Shown here: positions 61,917-64,000 of the stretch, piece after piece
Layout of the letters: each line of letters starts with the position of its first letter
How positions within the stretch are numbered: the first letter of the stretch is position 1
NCBI GenBank assembly: GCA_017744935.1
Contig: JAGIAI010000003.1
Location: forward strand, 93,202-157,201
DNA length: 64,000 nucleotides
Origin: Variovorax sp.
GTDB lineage: Bacteria; Pseudomonadota; Gammaproteobacteria; Burkholderiales; Burkholderiaceae_C
Reading direction: 5' to 3'
Notes under the pieces: generated by a model
Databases searched by the model: none
What the model saw: only the letters and a program-made list of their open reading frames with translations
What the model was told of the DNA's origin: nothing
Position numbers and translations under genes: made by a program

Positions 61917-63314
61917 TCAGCGGCCGGTCATCTTTTCGGGCACCACCCAGGCGTCGAACTGCTCTGCGGTGAGGTGCCCGGAGGCGATCGCCGCCTCGCG
62001 CAGACTGCTCCCTTCCTTGTGCGCCTTCTTCGCGATGAAGGCCGCCTTGTCGTAGCCGATGTGCGTATTGAGTGCCGTGACGAGCATCAACGAGCGCTGG
62101 ACCAGTTCGGTGATGCGCTCGCGATTGGGTTCGATGCCGACCGCGCAGTGGTCGTTGAAACTCACCATGCCATCGGCCAGCAGTCGCACGCTCTGCAGGA
62201 AGTTGTGGGCGATCATCGGACGGAACACGTTCAGCTCGAAGTTGCCGGACGCGCCGCCGATGTTGATCGCGACATCGTTACCGAACACCTGCGCGGCGAG
62301 CATCGTGACCGCTTCGCTCTGCGTCGGGTTGACCTTGCCGGGCATGATCGAAGAACCAGGTTCGTTCTCCGGAATCGATAGTTCGCCGATGCCGCTGCGC
62401 GGGCCGCTGGCCAGCCAGCGGATGTCGTTGGCGATCTTGTTCATGCTGGCAGCGAGCGTCTTCAGCGCACCGTGCGCATGGACCAGTCCGTCGGCCGAAG
62501 CCATGCCCTCGAACTTGTTCGGCGCGGTCACGAAGGGCAATCCGGTGAGCTTCGCGAGTTCGGCCGCCACCTGCTCGGCATAGCCCTTGGGCGCGTTCAG
62601 CCCGGTGCCCACCGCAGTGCCGCCCAGGGCCAGCTCGCACAAATGCGGCAGCGCTGCACGCACATGGGCCTCGCCGTGCGCCAGTTGCGCGACGTAGCCC
62701 GAGAACTCCTGTCCGAGCGTGAGCGGGGTCGCGTCCTGCAAGTGAGTGCGCCCGATCTTCACGATGTCGGCGAAGTCCCTGGATTTCTTCTCGAGCGTGG
62801 CGCGCAATTTGGCAATCGCCGGCAGCAATCGGTGCGTGATCGCATCGACCGCAGCGACGTGCATCGCCGTCGGGAATACGTCGTTCGAGGACTGGCTGCG
62901 GTTGACGTCGTCGTTCGGATGGACGAGGCGCCCTTCTCCGCGCTCACCGCCCAGCAGCTCGCTCGCACGGTTCGCCAGCACCTCGTTCACGTTCATGTTG
63001 GTCTGCGTGCCCGAGCCGGTCTGCCAGACCACGAGCGGAAACTCGCCGGGATGCTTGCCGTCGACGACTTCGTCGGCGGCCTGAACAATGGCTTTCGTCT
63101 TTTTCTCGTCCTGCAGGCCGAGGGCTTGATTGACGACCGCCGACGCCCGCTTCACCTGGGCAAGCGCTCGGATGATCTCGGCGGGCTGGCGCTCGCCGGA
63201 GATGTCGAAATTGTGGAGGGACCGCTGCGTCTGCGCGCCCCAGAGCTTGTCGGCCGGCACATCGATCGGTCCGAAAGTGTCGCGTTCGGTGCGGGTCTTG
63301 GAAGATGTCGCCAT
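61917..63314 (-). CDS. fumC: Class II fumarase FumC
   Basis: The oxygen-stable fumarate hydratase of the TCA cycle. The 465-residue protein has [38 protein letters not shown] and the superfamily signature [13 protein letters not shown] near residue 320, with the catalytic serine. ATG 63312-63314 gives the normal start ([20 protein letters not shown]). It is divergent from a class I fumarase gene. Confidence 0.96.
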   Translation of the reverse strand: MATSSKTRTERDTFGPIDVPADKLWGAQTQRSLHNFDISGERQPAEIIRALAQVKRASAVVNQALGLQDEKKTKAIVQAADEVVDGKHPGEFPLVVWQTGSGTQTNMNVNEVLANRASELLGGERGEGRLVHPNDDVNRSQSSNDVFPTAMHVAAVDAITHRLLPAIAKLRATLEKKSRDFADIVKIGRTHLQDATPLTLGQEFSGYVAQLAHGEAHVRAALPHLCELALGGTAVGTGLNAPKGYAEQVAAELAKLTGLPFVTAPNKFEGMASADGLVHAHGALKTLAASMNKIANDIRWLASGPRSGIGELSIPENEPGSSIMPGKVNPTQSEAVTMLAAQVFGNDVAINIGGASGNFELNVFRPMIAHNFLQSVRLLADGMVSFNDHCAVGIEPNRERITELVQRSLMLVTALNTHIGYDKAAFIAKKAHKEGSSLREAAIASGHLTAEQFDAWVVPEKMTGR

Positions 63315-63443
63315 GAGAAAGAGTCCCCGGTCGGATTCGAAACGCCGACCATGGTACTCGGGCGAGCTCCCCCGGCCCCGGCAGTCCACGGCCGTGGCGC
63401 GGATAATCGTGGGGTTTTGTCTGCCCCTCACCCACGTAACGCC

Positions 63444-64000
63444 ATGACCATCATCCAGCAGGCCGACCTGATCGAATCGGTGTCCGCCGCCCTCCAGTAC
63501 ATCAGCTACTACCACCCGACCGACTACATCGCCCACCTGGCCAAGGCCTACGAGCGCGAACAGAGCCCGGCAGCCAAGGATGCGATGGCCCAGATCCTGA
63601 CCAACAGCAAGATGGGCGCGACGGGGCACCGTCCCATCTGCCAGGACACCGGCATCGTCAACGTGTTCCTCAAGGTCGGCATGGATGTCCGCTGGGGCGG
63701 CTTCACCGGCAGCCTGGAAGACGCCGTGAACGAAGGCGTGCGCCGCGGCTACAACCATCCCGACAACATGCTGCGCGCCTCGGTCGTCGCCGATCCGCAG
63801 TTCGACCGCAAGAACACCAAGGACAACACGCCGGCCGTGATCTTCACCGAGATCGTCCCCGGCGATACCGTCGAAGTCACCGTCGCGGCCAAGGGCGGCG
63901 GCAGCGAGAACAAGAGCAAGCTCGTGATGCTGAACCCCGGCGACAGCGTGGTCGACTGGGTGCTCAAGACCGTGCCGACCATGGGCGCCGGCTGGTGCCC
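63444..64000 (+). CDS. Class I (Fe-S) fumarate hydratase, N-terminal part (runs off window)
   Basis: The first 185 codons of an iron-sulfur fumarase. The fragment covers the fumarase alpha domain: [20 protein letters not shown], then [12 protein letters not shown] with a cluster cysteine, and [13 protein letters not shown]. The chain continues beyond base 64000. It lies head to head with fumC, 129 bases between starts. Other hydro-lyases (tartrate dehydratase) share the fold, but the motifs favour fumarase. Confidence 0.92.
   Translation, partial: MTIIQQADLIESVSAALQYISYYHPTDYIAHLAKAYEREQSPAAKDAMAQILTNSKMGATGHRPICQDTGIVNVFLKVGMDVRWGGFTGSLEDAVNEGVRRGYNHPDNMLRASVVADPQFDRKNTKDNTPAVIFTEIVPGDTVEVTVAAKGGGSENKSKLVMLNPGDSVVDWVLKTVPTMGAGWC

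Noticed and set aside
1..64000. tRNA genes, insertion sequences, integrases, CRISPR arrays
   Set aside because: None was found by reading. No transposase motif, no cloverleaf-like segment and no regularly spaced repeats were noticed.

Overview
The window is high-GC, gene-dense bacterial DNA that reads as a member of the Burkholderiales, most likely Comamonadaceae and close to Variovorax. This is an inference from gene content and order: three orphan Bug/TctC-type binding proteins, a small Trp-rich membrane protein, the zapB-like/zapA/6S RNA order, matB-Bug-matA, and paired class I and class II fumarases. No tRNA, rRNA, insertion sequence or CRISPR array was seen.

Layout. 1-4326 (+): the 3' end of mfd, then serB and a PLP-dependent Cys/Met-metabolism enzyme. 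4339-15305 (-): a tightly coupled ten-gene operon with two carotenoid-cleavage-type oxygenases, an AMP-forming acyl ligase, an alpha/beta hydrolase, a nitronate-monooxygenase-like flavoprotein, an SCP-x-type thiolase, an NTF2-like protein, an SDR and two Bug binding proteins, with a divergent IclR regulator (15360-16205). This looks like an uncharacterised catabolic pathway. 16216-19330: accessory DNA holding a DUF3883-like protein, a TonB-domain lipoprotein and a decayed type VI secretion cargo cassette: hcp with two lesions, a frameshifted peptidoglycan amidase, and an intact secreted candidate immunity protein. The last part has visibly lower GC. 19421-24291: an aminotransferase, nth and a large hybrid histidine kinase.

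24403-28265 and 36902-44501 (-): two halves of a cobalamin locus. The second half is a btuB-cobU-btuFCD-cobO-cbiB-cobD operon behind a clear cobalamin riboswitch. The first half is cobQ-cobT-cobS-cobC. Between them lie a small unknown ORF, an RND efflux operon, a probable pseudo-esterase and a LysR regulator. 44861-46681 (+): zapB-like, zapA, 6S RNA with a terminator, and two universal stress proteins. 46687-50773 (-): a malonate operon (matA, Bug, matB). 50896-53993 (-): an OmpA lipoprotein and a membrane Ser/Thr kinase. 54175-57745: lgt, and a LysR regulator divergent from ilvD with two perfect palindromes between them. 57858-64000: a small Trp-rich protein, cytochrome c, a coiled-coil membrane protein, acs, a UPF0114 protein, fumC and the 5' end of a class I fumarase.

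How the parts work together. The cobalamin genes take up corrinoid through the outer membrane (BtuB) and inner membrane (BtuFCD), adenosylate it (CobO), and attach the aminopropanol arm and lower ligand (CobD, CbiB, CobU, CobT, CobS, CobC). The malonate operon would capture, activate and decarboxylate malonate to acetyl-CoA. The oxygenase operon would cleave an alkene-containing substrate, then activate and beta-oxidise a product. Its substrate cannot be told from sequence.
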